34,769 bases of DNA from Rhodospirillales bacterium (GTDB taxonomy: Bacteria; Pseudomonadota; Alphaproteobacteria; JAJFIK01), in the NCBI GenBank assembly GCA_021775005.1, contig JAJFIK010000008.1:1-34769 (forward strand), in the 5' to 3' direction. The position numbers and the translations under genes are program-made. Of this stretch, positions 8,058 through 16,518 are shown piece by piece. Under the pieces are notes generated by a model. It was not told where the DNA came from. It worked only from the letters and a program-made list of their open reading frames with translations, and ran no database searches. Position 1 is the stretch's first letter. Each line of letters starts with the position of its first letter.

Positions 8058-9932
8058 ATGTCGCGTATCGCTGTTTGGGGATTGCTTGCTGTTTTTTTCT
8101 GGGGCGGCGCGGCCCTCGCGCAAGATATACCGGGCCCTGGCGCGACCATCGCGCCTCCTTCCGGCACGCTGTCGCCGGGAACTGGTCCACAGCACGGTAT
8201 CGCCATGCACGGCACTCCGAAGTATCCTGCGGGGTATTCCCATTTTGACTACGCAGAGCCGCTTGCGACAGAGGGCGGCGATCTCAGCATTGCTGAGATC
8301 GGCACCTATGACAGCCTCAACCCCTTTATCATCACCGGAACCCCGGCGTGGCCCGTCTACTACTACGTCGCGGAGCGCTTGATGGCGCGCGCCGATGATG
8401 AAGCGTTCACGCTTTACGGCCGCATCGCAGAGAGCATTGAGACACCGGAAGATCGCAGTTGGGTCACCTTCCGCATCAATCCCAACGCGGCGTTTTCAGA
8501 TGGCTCCCCCATCACCGCAGCGGATGTTATTTTCTCGTGGGAAATCTTCAAGCTTGAGGGCCGCCCCAATATGCGCAATTACTATTCGCGCGTCGCGGAG
8601 GTGCGCACCCCTGATGAACGCACCGTGCAATTCATCTTCGACCCCGAGCAAGCCAATCGCGAACTGCCTCTGATCATGGGGCTAATGCCTGTGATCAGCG
8701 CGAGCTATTATGCTGAGCACGAATTCAATCAATCAACCCTCGACATTCCATTGGGGTCTGGCCCTTACATGGTGGACCAAGCAGATGCCGGAACGCGGCT
8801 GGTGCTGCGGCGCAATCCTGATTATTGGGGCGCGGATGAGGGCTTTGCCAACGGGCGCTTTAATTTTGATCGCATCGTTTATGACTATTATCGCGACACC
8901 AACGCTGCCTTTGAGGCCTTTAAGGCGGGCGACGTAGATGTCTGGGTAGAAGCTGACGCCGGGCGATGGTCAACCTCATACAATGTGCCTGCGGTGCGCA
9001 CGGGCCGCATCTTGCGCCGTGAATTTGATCACGGTCGTCCCTCCGGCATGTATGGCTTTGTCTTCAACACGCGCCGCGATATTTTTTCTGATGTACGCGT
9101 GCGCGAAGCCATCACCATCGCGTTTGACTTCGACTGGGTGAATGCAAACCTTTATCATAATGCCTATGTGCGCACGCGCAGCTTTTGGGACAATTCAGAA
9201 TTGGGCGCGCTTGCGTCCGCTGACGCCGCAGAACGCGCACTGATTGCCGTGTTTCCTGGTAGCGTAAGTGCCAATATTCTCGATGCCGGTTGGGTGCCGC
9301 CGCTTGGAGGCGACCGTGCAAACTTACGTGAAAACTTGCGCCGCGCCGTTGAGCTTCTGGCACAAGCCGGATATGGCGTTGATGATCAGCGGCGCATGGT
9401 GAACCTTGCCACTGGTGCGCCGTTGGCGTTTGAGATCATGCTGCAAAATCGCAATGACGAACGGCTGGCGCTCAATTTGCGCGATACGTTGGAGAACATT
9501 GGTATTGCCGTTAATGTGCGCCTTGTGGATGCCGCACAATTTCAATCGCGCTCGCAGACCCATGGCTTTGATATGATGCCGTTTCGGTATTCCGGTTCGC
9601 TCTCCCCCGGTAACGAACAAACGTTTCGCTATGGTAGCCGTGAGGCAAGCATTGAAGGCACCTATAATTTCGCAGGTGTGCGTTCTGCCGCTGTGGATGC
9701 GCATATTCAGTCGCTCACAGATGCGCGGACCCGGGAAGACCTCATCACCGCCACGCGGGCGCTGGACCGCACATTGTTGTCAGGATTTTATGTCATCCCG
9801 CTCTACTACCAAGCGGTAGACCGCATCGCTTATTGGGGGGCGTTTGATCATCCTGAAGACCCGCCTGCCTCTGGTTATGCGTCCGGCACCTGGTTTCACC
9901 ACACCACGTGGTGGCATACGCCGGATAACTAG
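8058..9932 (+). CDS. Periplasmic oligopeptide-binding protein, YejA-like (SBP family 5), orphan
   Basis: 624 residues. A signal peptide ends after ALA (about residue 21). Overall length and motifs suit the long YejA subgroup, which binds microcin C-type or long oligopeptides: TYDSLNPF near the N terminus, FRINPNAAFSDGSPITAADV, SGPYMV, RRNPDYWG, a DTNAAFEAFKAGDVDVW segment, and FVFNTRRDIFSDVRVREAI. A good AAGGAG lies 9 nt before the ATG. No YejB, YejE or YejF permease or ATPase gene follows, so it must work with a transporter encoded elsewhere or act on its own. The 170-bp gap after it (9933-10102) holds a weak 5-bp hairpin (9956-9970) without a T-run and nothing else recognisable. Confidence 0.9.
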   Translation: MSRIAVWGLLAVFFWGGAALAQDIPGPGATIAPPSGTLSPGTGPQHGIAMHGTPKYPAGYSHFDYAEPLATEGGDLSIAEIGTYDSLNPFIITGTPAWPVYYYVAERLMARADDEAFTLYGRIAESIETPEDRSWVTFRINPNAAFSDGSPITAADVIFSWEIFKLEGRPNMRNYYSRVAEVRTPDERTVQFIFDPEQANRELPLIMGLMPVISASYYAEHEFNQSTLDIPLGSGPYMVDQADAGTRLVLRRNPDYWGADEGFANGRFNFDRIVYDYYRDTNAAFEAFKAGDVDVWVEADAGRWSTSYNVPAVRTGRILRREFDHGRPSGMYGFVFNTRRDIFSDVRVREAITIAFDFDWVNANLYHNAYVRTRSFWDNSELGALASADAAERALIAVFPGSVSANILDAGWVPPLGGDRANLRENLRRAVELLAQAGYGVDDQRRMVNLATGAPLAFEIMLQNRNDERLALNLRDTLENIGIAVNVRLVDAAQFQSRSQTHGFDMMPFRYSGSLSPGNEQTFRYGSREASIEGTYNFAGVRSAAVDAHIQSLTDARTREDLITATRALDRTLLSGFYVIPLYYQAVDRIAYWGAFDHPEDPPASGYASGTWFHHTTWWHTPDN

Positions 9933-10102
9933 GCCGCGGGTTTCCTCAGCGTTTTTCGCTCGATAAGCGACGTGATGCGCGCCAAGGACCGGGGGAGCTG
10001 ACTTAACTGTCATGGGACTTTCCTCAAAACATGTGATTTCCTAGGCTTATTCTGCGTAAAGTTGACCGCTAGACCTGAGGGTCTTCCAAGTGGGAATGGC
10101 GT

Positions 10103-11182
10103 ATGGCTGAGCTGCCGACGAATTCTAATATTGAGGTCCCCAGCGACCGCCCGGCACCGGCGAGCAAACGCAGCGGTTCGCTTGGGTTTGTCTTCGGTGT
10201 GCTGCTCTCTCTCTCCGCACATGTTCTGTTCTTGCTCCTGCTGATTTTTTTCCTGTCGCGCGAAGACGAGATCGGGTCCGGCGGCGGCATGGGCTGGGCC
10301 GACGAGATTGAAATCACGGCGAGCCGTGAGTCGAGTTCCGGTCTTGAAGGAGATCCGGGCTCAACTGCAGAAGAAATGACCCAGCAGCGCCAATCCCTTG
10401 ATGTGTCTATTGTCTATGCGCCGCCCCCTCCGCCGCCAGAGCCCGAAGAATATCTTCCCGACGAGGAAGAAGAAATTGAACCAGAGGAAATTGTCGAAGA
10501 GGAACTGGAGCCCGAACCGGAAGAAGTCATCGAAGAAGCTCTCATTGAAGACGAGGTGGAAGAAGAAGACCTCAGCGACGACGTGAGTCCCGAAGGCCTT
10601 CGCACGGTGGTGGAGCGTGAAGCACTGATAGAAACATCTGCCACTGGCGATGGCGGCGGCGAAGGCGGGCTGAGTGATACTTTGGCGGGCTCCCCCATTG
10701 GCACAGATGGCGAGGGTCTTGGCACCGGCAATGCTGATGCCGGCCGACCAGGCGCTTATATTCCGGGGGGAGAGCTTCGTGATCTCCTATCAGGGTGGAC
10801 CTTGCGTGGCGTCAACGGATTTTCCGATGGCTCCACTGGGGCAAGCACCGACAATCGCAATGAAATTCCCTGGAACATTTATTATGCGCCCAACGGTCAA
10901 CTGACGGCGCGATATCGACGCTATGGTGCCCCGCCAGGGCGCCCCCGCGCCACCCGTGGCATCAATTGGTATCAACGGGGTGGAAGCTGGACCATCGAAG
11001 GCGATGTGCTTTGTCAACGCATTGAACGTTGGGGCGCAGGCGGGACAACTTGTTTTGAAGTTCATCGCGATGGAGACTTCATCGCCATGTATTATGAATA
11101 CTGTCGCGGCGTGTCGCGCTGTTGGGAAGGCCGGCTTGGCCCGCGCGGGCGCATGCTCATCGGTCGCCACCTAAGAGATTAA
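10103..11182 (+). CDS. TonB-like membrane-anchored protein with acidic Pro/Glu-rich linker and novel C-terminal domain
   Basis: 359 residues. A short cytoplasmic N terminus precedes one transmembrane helix (about 28-52) carrying Ser36 and His40 in the S-x-x-x-H spacing characteristic of TonB, where it contacts ExbB/ExbD. A proline run (107-112) and a very acidic Glu/Pro linker follow (113-160), then a glycine-rich stretch. The C-terminal domain (about 225-359) does not look like a TonB domain. It has W290[13 protein letters not shown] (Cys304), Cys317, Cys334 and Cys340, reminiscent of DUF995-type small beta proteins, a weak resemblance from memory. No exbB, exbD or TonB-dependent receptor is near. 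The ribosome-binding site is weak. Its stop overlaps that of the convergent AMACR gene by 4 nt. The most likely role is an envelope protein spanning the periplasm. Confidence 0.8.
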   Translation: MAELPTNSNIEVPSDRPAPASKRSGSLGFVFGVLLSLSAHVLFLLLLIFFLSREDEIGSGGGMGWADEIEITASRESSSGLEGDPGSTAEEMTQQRQSLDVSIVYAPPPPPPEPEEYLPDEEEEIEPEEIVEEELEPEPEEVIEEALIEDEVEEEDLSDDVSPEGLRTVVEREALIETSATGDGGGEGGLSDTLAGSPIGTDGEGLGTGNADAGRPGAYIPGGELRDLLSGWTLRGVNGFSDGSTGASTDNRNEIPWNIYYAPNGQLTARYRRYGAPPGRPRATRGINWYQRGGSWTIEGDVLCQRIERWGAGGTTCFEVHRDGDFIAMYYEYCRGVSRCWEGRLGPRGRMLIGRHLRD

Positions 11183-12312
11183 ATCGCGCCAGCGTCCTTT
11201 AAGACCTTGATCCGTCCCCCCAAGCCCCAATCATTGAGAATGTCTTCGGTGTGTTCGCCTTTGAGCGGTGGCGGGCCTTGGATTTCCGGCATGGTGCGGG
11301 AAAAACGCGGGGCCACATTGGGTTGCACGACACCGTCGATCTCAACAATTGTTTCGCGTGCCTTGTTGTGTGGGTGGTCAATAGCCTCATCCAAGGAAAG
11401 CACTGGCGCAAAACAAATGTCAGTGCCTTCCATAATGGCGCACCATTCATCGCGGGATTTGGTGCGAAATACTTCTGCAATTTTTTGCTTTTGTTCAGGC
11501 CACAGGGACGCATCCATTTGCGTATCCCAATAGGCATCTGTGAGCCCGGCCTTTTCGCGCAAGATGGCATAGAACTGCGGCTCAATGGCACCAATGGAAA
11601 TCCAACCGCCGTCGGCGCATTCATAGGTGTCATAGAAATGGGCACCGCCATCAAGCATGTTGGTGCCGTGCTCGCCGGACATCATGCCGGGAAAACCCGA
11701 ACCCTTAAAGCCAAAGAACATGGCCATGAGCGACGCAGAGCCATCAGTCATGGCGGTATCAACAACCTGTCCGCGGCCAGATTTCTTGGCCTCAATAAGC
11801 CCGCATGTCATGCCGAAGGCGAGGTAGAGCGCCCCGCCGCCAAAGTCGCCCACGAGGTTAAGCGGTGGCACGGGTTTTTCACCCGGACGGCCGATGGCAT
11901 GAAGCGCCCCGGTGAGGGAGATGTAGTTGATGTCGTGCCCGGCGGCTTGTGAAAGTGGTCCCTCCTGCCCCCAGCCGGTCATGCGGCCATAGACAAGTTT
12001 CGGATTCACGGCGAGGCACTCATCCGGGCCAAGGCCAAGCCGTTCCATGACGCCAGGGCGAAACCCTTCCAGCAGAGCATCGGCTTGCCCGATGAGATCG
12101 AGGGCGGCGCGCACCCCTTGCTCGGTCTTCAAATTTAGGGCGATGGAGCGACGGCCCCGTCCGGTGATGTCGAACTTCGACCCTCCGGCGGCCCCATAGC
12201 GGTCAATGCGGATAACCTCCGCGCCCATATCAGAGAGCAGCATGGCGCAGAACGGCCCCGGGCCGATGCCTGCAAATTCGATGATTTTCAATCCCGCCAA
12301 TGGCCCTGGCAT
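11179..12312 (-). CDS. Alpha-methylacyl-CoA racemase (CaiB/BaiF family III CoA-transferase fold)
   Basis: 377 residues. This cytoplasmic enzyme epimerises the 2-methyl group of branched acyl-CoAs, needed before beta-oxidation of methyl-branched fatty acids, isoprenoids and sterol side chains. The racemase subgroup, rather than a CoA transferase, is indicated by GHDINY with His126, by GDFGGG with Asp156, and by GAIEPQFY with Glu243; these match the catalytic His126, Asp156 and Glu241 of the Mycobacterium tuberculosis racemase MCR almost position for position. The ATG at 12312 has a strong AGGAGGGAAGG upstream. It is divergent from the lipoprotein gene across 79 bp and convergent with the TonB-like gene. 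Confidence 0.94.
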   Translation of the reverse strand: MPGPLAGLKIIEFAGIGPGPFCAMLLSDMGAEVIRIDRYGAAGGSKFDITGRGRRSIALNLKTEQGVRAALDLIGQADALLEGFRPGVMERLGLGPDECLAVNPKLVYGRMTGWGQEGPLSQAAGHDINYISLTGALHAIGRPGEKPVPPLNLVGDFGGGALYLAFGMTCGLIEAKKSGRGQVVDTAMTDGSASLMAMFFGFKGSGFPGMMSGEHGTNMLDGGAHFYDTYECADGGWISIGAIEPQFYAILREKAGLTDAYWDTQMDASLWPEQKQKIAEVFRTKSRDEWCAIMEGTDICFAPVLSLDEAIDHPHNKARETIVEIDGVVQPNVAPRFSRTMPEIQGPPPLKGEHTEDILNDWGLGGRIKVLKDAGAI

Positions 12313-12391
12313 GACCTTCCCTCCTCAGTCCTCATTCATGTTATCTTGGGTAGAACCTATAGCCGTTTTTTCACCAATTGGGAGACCCCCC

Positions 12392-12853
12392 ATGGAAGTC
12401 ACCTTGACCTTACGTCAGTCATTCATCGCCCTGGGCGCAGGAACAGCGCTTCTTCTCAGCGCCTGCGACGCGTCTTCGGATTCAGCCGACGGCAGTGGCA
12501 GTTTCAAAGACGATCTGCCTGATCCAGATGCCCCGCGCTTGATCTATGAGGTCACCGGCACGGAATTCGCTATCCTTGAAAGCTTCCCTATGCAGCTGCA
12601 AGTGACCGCGCAAGGCACCACCCGCACCGGTGGGTGGAGCAATGTTGAGCTCGTGCTGGACCAAACGGAGAGCGATCTCAATACGCTGGTCTATCGGTTT
12701 ATGGCCACAGCGCCCGACGGTATGGCGACCCAAGCCTTTACCCCCGTGGCCGCAACAGTGACGTTCTTTCCTTTTGATCCGGAGACCATCAACGAAGTCC
12801 AAGTGGTGGCGGAAACTAACGAAATGACGTTCTCCCTGACCGGCGGGGAGTAA
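12392..12853 (+). CDS. Small lipoprotein of unknown function
   Basis: 153 residues. A signal peptide ends in the lipobox LSAC, with the lipidated cysteine near residue 27, followed by a Ser/Asp/Gly-rich tether. The remaining roughly 110 residues are beta-rich with no cysteines and no family I recognise; the lack of Asp directly after the lipidated Cys is compatible with outer-membrane sorting. The ATG at 12392 has GGGAG 7 nt upstream. The open frame extends 186 nt further upstream but would run across the divergent promoter region and bury the signal peptide. The acyl-CoA synthetase follows after 6 bp, so the two are probably co-translated. Confidence 0.8.
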   Translation: MEVTLTLRQSFIALGAGTALLLSACDASSDSADGSGSFKDDLPDPDAPRLIYEVTGTEFAILESFPMQLQVTAQGTTRTGGWSNVELVLDQTESDLNTLVYRFMATAPDGMATQAFTPVAATVTFFPFDPETINEVQVVAETNEMTFSLTGGE

Positions 12854-12859
12854 GCCCTC

Positions 12860-14398
12860 GTGGACGAACGTCCGCCACCTAAGTTCAACATTGCAGATTA
12901 TTGTCTTGGCTCCTCGTCACCACAAGAGCCAGATAAAACCGCGCTCATTGTTGTATCGGATGCTGGCGACCCGGCGGGCGCTGAGTGCTGGACCTTTGCC
13001 GAGCTGAATGATGCAGTTCGGCGCATGGCAGGCGGTCTTCGCAACGCCGGCCTAACTGACGGCGCGCGCATCATGATTCGCATGGGCAATACGGCGGACT
13101 ATGCCTTACTTTATTTCGCCATCCTTGCCGCGGGATACATTGCGGTCCCCACCTCAGTGCAACTAACAGAGCGCGAAGCGCAGTTTGTGGCCATGGACAG
13201 CAGTGCCAGCGTCATCGTTATCGACGAGGGGCTGGCGCTTAAAACGGTTCCCGGTGACACCAAGGTTTGGCGCGCGGCGGAAATCAACGCGTTGCGGCAA
13301 CATGAGCGAATTGATTGCTTTGCGGACACGCGGGCGGATGATCCTGCATTTCTGATTTACACCTCTGGCACAAGCGGGGAGCCCAAAGGCGTGCTTCACG
13401 CTCATCGATCTGCCTGGGGCCGGCGTCCTATGTATGACGGTTGGTACGGGCTGGGCGCAGACGATCGCCTGCTCCATACTGGCGCATTTAATTGGACCTA
13501 TACACTGGGTGTGGGACTAACAGACCCTTGGGCCAATGGTGCCACAACCATTGTTTATAATGGTCCCAAAGACGCTTCGGTCTGGCCAAAACTAATTGAG
13601 CAGTATGGCGCAACCATCATTGCCGGGGTGCCGACACTTTACCGACAAATCCTCAAGCATAGCGACTTGGGTGCCTTTGACCTTGCAACCTTGCGCCATG
13701 GCCTTACGGCCGGAGAACCCCTGCCCCTTGGTGTCGCGGAGGGCTGGCGCAGCGCCACCGGCACCTTGCTTTTTGAGGCGCTTGGCATGAGCGAATGCTC
13801 CACATACATCTCAAGTTCCCCAACCGTCGCCATCAAACCGGGAAGTCCCGGCAAGCCCCAGGTTGGGCGCCGGATCGCCATCCTTCCTATTGAAGGGGGC
13901 AGCGAGCCTTTGCCCACGGGCGACATTGGATTGCTCGCGGTACACCGCTCCGATCCGGGTCTCATGCTGGCGTATTGGAATCGCCCTGAAGAAGACAGAG
14001 CTGTGACGCGGGGCGATTGGTTCGTCGGCGGTGACCTCGCGCGGCTGGATGAAGATGGCTATGTCTGGTTTGAGGGGCGCAATGATGATGTTATGACCTC
14101 GATGGGGTATCGCGTCTCTCCGGCCGAAGTTGAGATCGTCCTCGCCGCCCACCCGGGCGTTCTTGAGGTTGCGGTGACCGAAACAAAAGCGCCCGACGGA
14201 ACGCTGCTGATCACTGCGTTTATTGTCGCCCAAAGCGCCGAACCAGACCTCGAATCAATTGAGATCTGGGCCACCAATCAGCTGGCCCGCTACAAGTGCC
14301 CCCGGCGATATATCATAGTGGACACCCTGCCGCGCACGGCCAATGGCAAGCTACAGCGTAGTGCGCTCAAGCACTTAGCGAATTCGCCCAGCAAATAA
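12860..14398 (+). CDS. AMP-dependent acyl-CoA synthetase/ligase (ANL superfamily)
   Basis: 512 residues. It activates a carboxylic acid through an acyl-adenylate and transfers it to CoA. The P-loop YTSGTSGEPKG lies at about 167-177, GMSE in the middle, GDWFVGGDLARLDEDGY with the ARNDD-like hinge element GRNDDVMTSMGYR near 400-415, and the C-terminal catalytic lysine motif PRTANGK near residue 491. The overall shape recalls benzoate-CoA or medium-chain ligases, but the substrate cannot be read from sequence. The start is GTG, with GGGGAG 9 nt upstream at the end of the lipoprotein gene. The 128 bp after it hold no convincing terminator. AMACR, also encoded here, suggests branched or aromatic lipid catabolism as context. 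Confidence 0.93.
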   Translation: MDERPPPKFNIADYCLGSSSPQEPDKTALIVVSDAGDPAGAECWTFAELNDAVRRMAGGLRNAGLTDGARIMIRMGNTADYALLYFAILAAGYIAVPTSVQLTEREAQFVAMDSSASVIVIDEGLALKTVPGDTKVWRAAEINALRQHERIDCFADTRADDPAFLIYTSGTSGEPKGVLHAHRSAWGRRPMYDGWYGLGADDRLLHTGAFNWTYTLGVGLTDPWANGATTIVYNGPKDASVWPKLIEQYGATIIAGVPTLYRQILKHSDLGAFDLATLRHGLTAGEPLPLGVAEGWRSATGTLLFEALGMSECSTYISSSPTVAIKPGSPGKPQVGRRIAILPIEGGSEPLPTGDIGLLAVHRSDPGLMLAYWNRPEEDRAVTRGDWFVGGDLARLDEDGYVWFEGRNDDVMTSMGYRVSPAEVEIVLAAHPGVLEVAVTETKAPDGTLLITAFIVAQSAEPDLESIEIWATNQLARYKCPRRYIIVDTLPRTANGKLQRSALKHLANSPSK

Positions 14399-14526
14399 TG
14401 CCCGCCGTTTTGTCGGGGCTTCTGGGTGTTCATCCCTCACACTCTCCCTATCTGCAAATCACCCCCTGCGACCTTTTTGGGCGTGGATCAGGGGGCCGTA
14501 ATCGAAACCCATGAAGGGGTAAGGAC

Positions 14527-15681
14527 ATGCGACATTCAAGTTTTCGCCAGCGCGGTTCGACCATTGCTTCGGCGCTGCTGGGATTTATCTTGGTTATTTT
14601 GCTGATGGTACAACTGCCCGGCACGGCGTGGGCGGATGACAGCCGCGTTGGCATAGACATTCAAATTGATGGCGGAACGCGAGGCGAAATTTCTCTCGCC
14701 GGGATTGACGTTGAAGTGCGCGGCGCAGACACCACAGAGTTTTCGGCCGTTGGTGTGGATGTGTTGTTTGAAGGACGTGCCAGCAGTGACGTTTCCATCG
14801 CTGCCGTCGACGCGGTCATTGACGCCAATGTAGGGGGCGATCTATCTGTTGCCGCCGCCGAGGTAAATGTGCGCTCTGACGTAGTTGGTCAGGTCTCGCT
14901 CGCTGGCGCAGAAGTTCACTTCACCGGCAGCGCGGCCTCAGCGGAGATCGCTGGCGCGGAAGTTCACATTGACGGCACATTCATTGGTGACCTCAGCGTT
15001 GTGGCCGAGGAATTGAACCTTTCTCCAACGACCACCATTGGCGGCGACTTTCATTTTGAAGGCCCGCGGGAGCCGGTGCTGCCTGAGGGGCTGACCCTTG
15101 GCGGCAATTACACTTACGAGTATCGCGACTTTGAGGAATGGGTCGATGGGGAATTGCCCGTGGTCTTGTTCCCAGTCATTGCGCTGGCGAGCTTTACTGG
15201 TGCCCTTGCGATTTTCATGCTCTTGGGCTTTTCGGTCATCATTGGTGGCGGCATTTTGCTTCTCCTTATGACCGGCCTGACCGCGCGCACCATTGATGGT
15301 ATCCGCCAGAAACCCTTTTCCAGCATGGGTATGGGGCTGCTTGTGCTAATTGGGTTGATTTTCATCGCCACACTTCTTTTTGTGACCATCATCGGCATCC
15401 CGCTCGCCTTTGCCATCTTGGCCTTTTATCCGGTGCTTCTACTCATCGGGTTCATTGTGGCGACCTTGGGTGTGCCGTACCTCATCTTCCGCATGGACCC
15501 CAGAAAGACCGGGGCATTTGCAAAGATCGGCATATTCCTTGTCTCGATTTTTGCCCTATTGGTGATCTTCGCCCTGCCGGGTATCGGGCAAATTGCGTTT
15601 GCGCTGATTGTTCTGATGGGCGTTGGTGCCTTTGGGGCCGCCGTTCTTGGCGGCAGAGAGCGGCAATCCGCGGAGGCGTAG
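14527..15681 (+). CDS. Membrane protein with seven-copy 17-residue beta-repeat (bactofilin-like) and polytopic C terminus
   Basis: 384 residues. A signal peptide or first helix (14-36, ending AWA) precedes a repeat domain. Seven units such as ISLAGIDVEVRG, VSLAGAEVHFTG and AEIAGAEVHIDG begin near residues 55, 72, 89, 106, 123, 139 and 156, a 16-17 residue period that fits a right-handed beta-helix like bactofilins (polymer-forming, CcmA-like proteins). A Glu-rich stretch follows, then four to six hydrophobic helices between about 211 and 374. If the first segment is a cleaved signal peptide, the helix faces the periplasm, unlike cytoplasmic bactofilins. The ATG has AAGG close upstream. A bidirectional terminator follows. 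The function is unknown; an envelope scaffold or sensor is an inference. Confidence 0.8.
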   Translation: MRHSSFRQRGSTIASALLGFILVILLMVQLPGTAWADDSRVGIDIQIDGGTRGEISLAGIDVEVRGADTTEFSAVGVDVLFEGRASSDVSIAAVDAVIDANVGGDLSVAAAEVNVRSDVVGQVSLAGAEVHFTGSAASAEIAGAEVHIDGTFIGDLSVVAEELNLSPTTTIGGDFHFEGPREPVLPEGLTLGGNYTYEYRDFEEWVDGELPVVLFPVIALASFTGALAIFMLLGFSVIIGGGILLLLMTGLTARTIDGIRQKPFSSMGMGLLVLIGLIFIATLLFVTIIGIPLAFAILAFYPVLLLIGFIVATLGVPYLIFRMDPRKTGAFAKIGIFLVSIFALLVIFALPGIGQIAFALIVLMGVGAFGAAVLGGRERQSAEA

Positions 15682-15695
15682 CTTATTGAATTGAG

Positions 15696-15729
15696 AAAAA
15701 GGCGGTTCCTTAGGGGAGCCGCCTTTTTT
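15696..15729. terminator. Bidirectional intrinsic terminator
   Basis: The arms GGCGGTTCC (15701-15709) and GGAGCCGCC (15715-15723) form a 9-bp stem with one G-U pair and a 5-nt loop. T6 follows on the plus strand and T5 on the minus strand (A5 at 15696-15700). It sits between the convergent beta-helix protein and SDR genes and can serve both. Confidence 0.92.
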
Positions 15730-15735
15730 GTTCCC

Positions 15736-16506
15736 CTAGAGAGACTGAGCGTCGTCCACCACCATTAGCTCACCTGTGATAAAACGCGACTTTGGCGATG
15801 CCAGCAGCAAAAGCGCGCCGTCTAAATCGCTCTCGTTGCCGACGCGGCGACGGGGATAGCTGTGGATCTGGCGCTTGCCGTATTCTGTGTCGAGGAAGTG
15901 GTCATTGATTTCCGTGACGATAAACCCAGGGCATATGGCATTTACATTGATCTGATAGCGCGCCCATTCCCGCGCCATCGCTTGGGTCATCATCGCCACA
16001 GCAGCTTTTGAGGTGCAGTAAGGCACGAGGCCCGGTAGCGCTTTGATGGCGGCGATGGACGCAATGTTGATAATTTGTCCGCCTTGCCCGCGCTCAATCA
16101 TGCCCTTGGCAACCTCCCGCGCCATCAAAAACGGCCCGCGCACATTGATGTTCATGATGCGGTCGAAGTCCTCCGTAGACGTATTCACTACCAAGCCTTC
16201 GATACTCATGCCGGCGTTGTTCACCAGAATATTGATGGGCCCCAGCTCGGTCGTGGCGGTCTCAACGCAGTCGATGATGCTGGCCTCCTCGGCCACATCA
16301 AGCGCAACGGCAAGGGCGCGCCCGCCATCGGCTTCGATTTCGGCTTTCAGCTCTTCCAAGCGGTCCACCCGGCGCCCGGTCAGCACAACGCTGGCGCCTT
16401 TGCAGGCCAGTACTTTGGCAAAACGCTTGCCCAGTCCAGAGGTGGTGCCTGTCACCAGCGCATTGAGGCCGCTCAGGTCACAGTCGAAGTCAGTTTCAAT
16501 GGGCAT
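15736..16506 (-). CDS. Short-chain dehydrogenase/reductase (SDR), classical type
   Basis: 256 residues. A classical NAD(P)-dependent oxidoreductase with the Rossmann motif TGTTSGLG (19-26), NNAG (96-99) and the catalytic set Ser150, Tyr163 and Lys167 (YCTSK). Arg46 after the second beta strand (TGRR) favours NADP(H), though this is only a tendency. It is similar to gluconate 5-dehydrogenase or 3-oxoacyl-ACP reductase-type members, and the substrate cannot be assigned. GGAG lies 8 nt before the ATG. Only 12 bp separate it from the mfd stop on the same strand, so it is probably the last gene of an sdhE-mfd-SDR transcript that ends at the bidirectional terminator. Confidence 0.92.
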   Translation of the reverse strand: MPIETDFDCDLSGLNALVTGTTSGLGKRFAKVLACKGASVVLTGRRVDRLEELKAEIEADGGRALAVALDVAEEASIIDCVETATTELGPINILVNNAGMSIEGLVVNTSTEDFDRIMNINVRGPFLMAREVAKGMIERGQGGQIINIASIAAIKALPGLVPYCTSKAAVAMMTQAMAREWARYQINVNAICPGFIVTEINDHFLDTEYGKRQIHSYPRRRVGNESDLDGALLLLASPKSRFITGELMVVDDAQSL

Positions 16507-16518
16507 ATGAGGTCTCCG

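Noticed and set aside
9956-9970. Terminator after the YejA-like gene
   Set aside because: The stem is only 5 bp and no T-run follows.
9780-10013. 77-codon minus-strand frame across the end of the YejA-like gene
   Set aside because: Most of it is antisense to a certain gene, and the part in the gap has no start signals.
11251-11952. 233-codon open frame on the plus strand
   Set aside because: It is antisense to the AMACR gene, whose catalytic residues and length are complete; the frame gives no recognisable protein.
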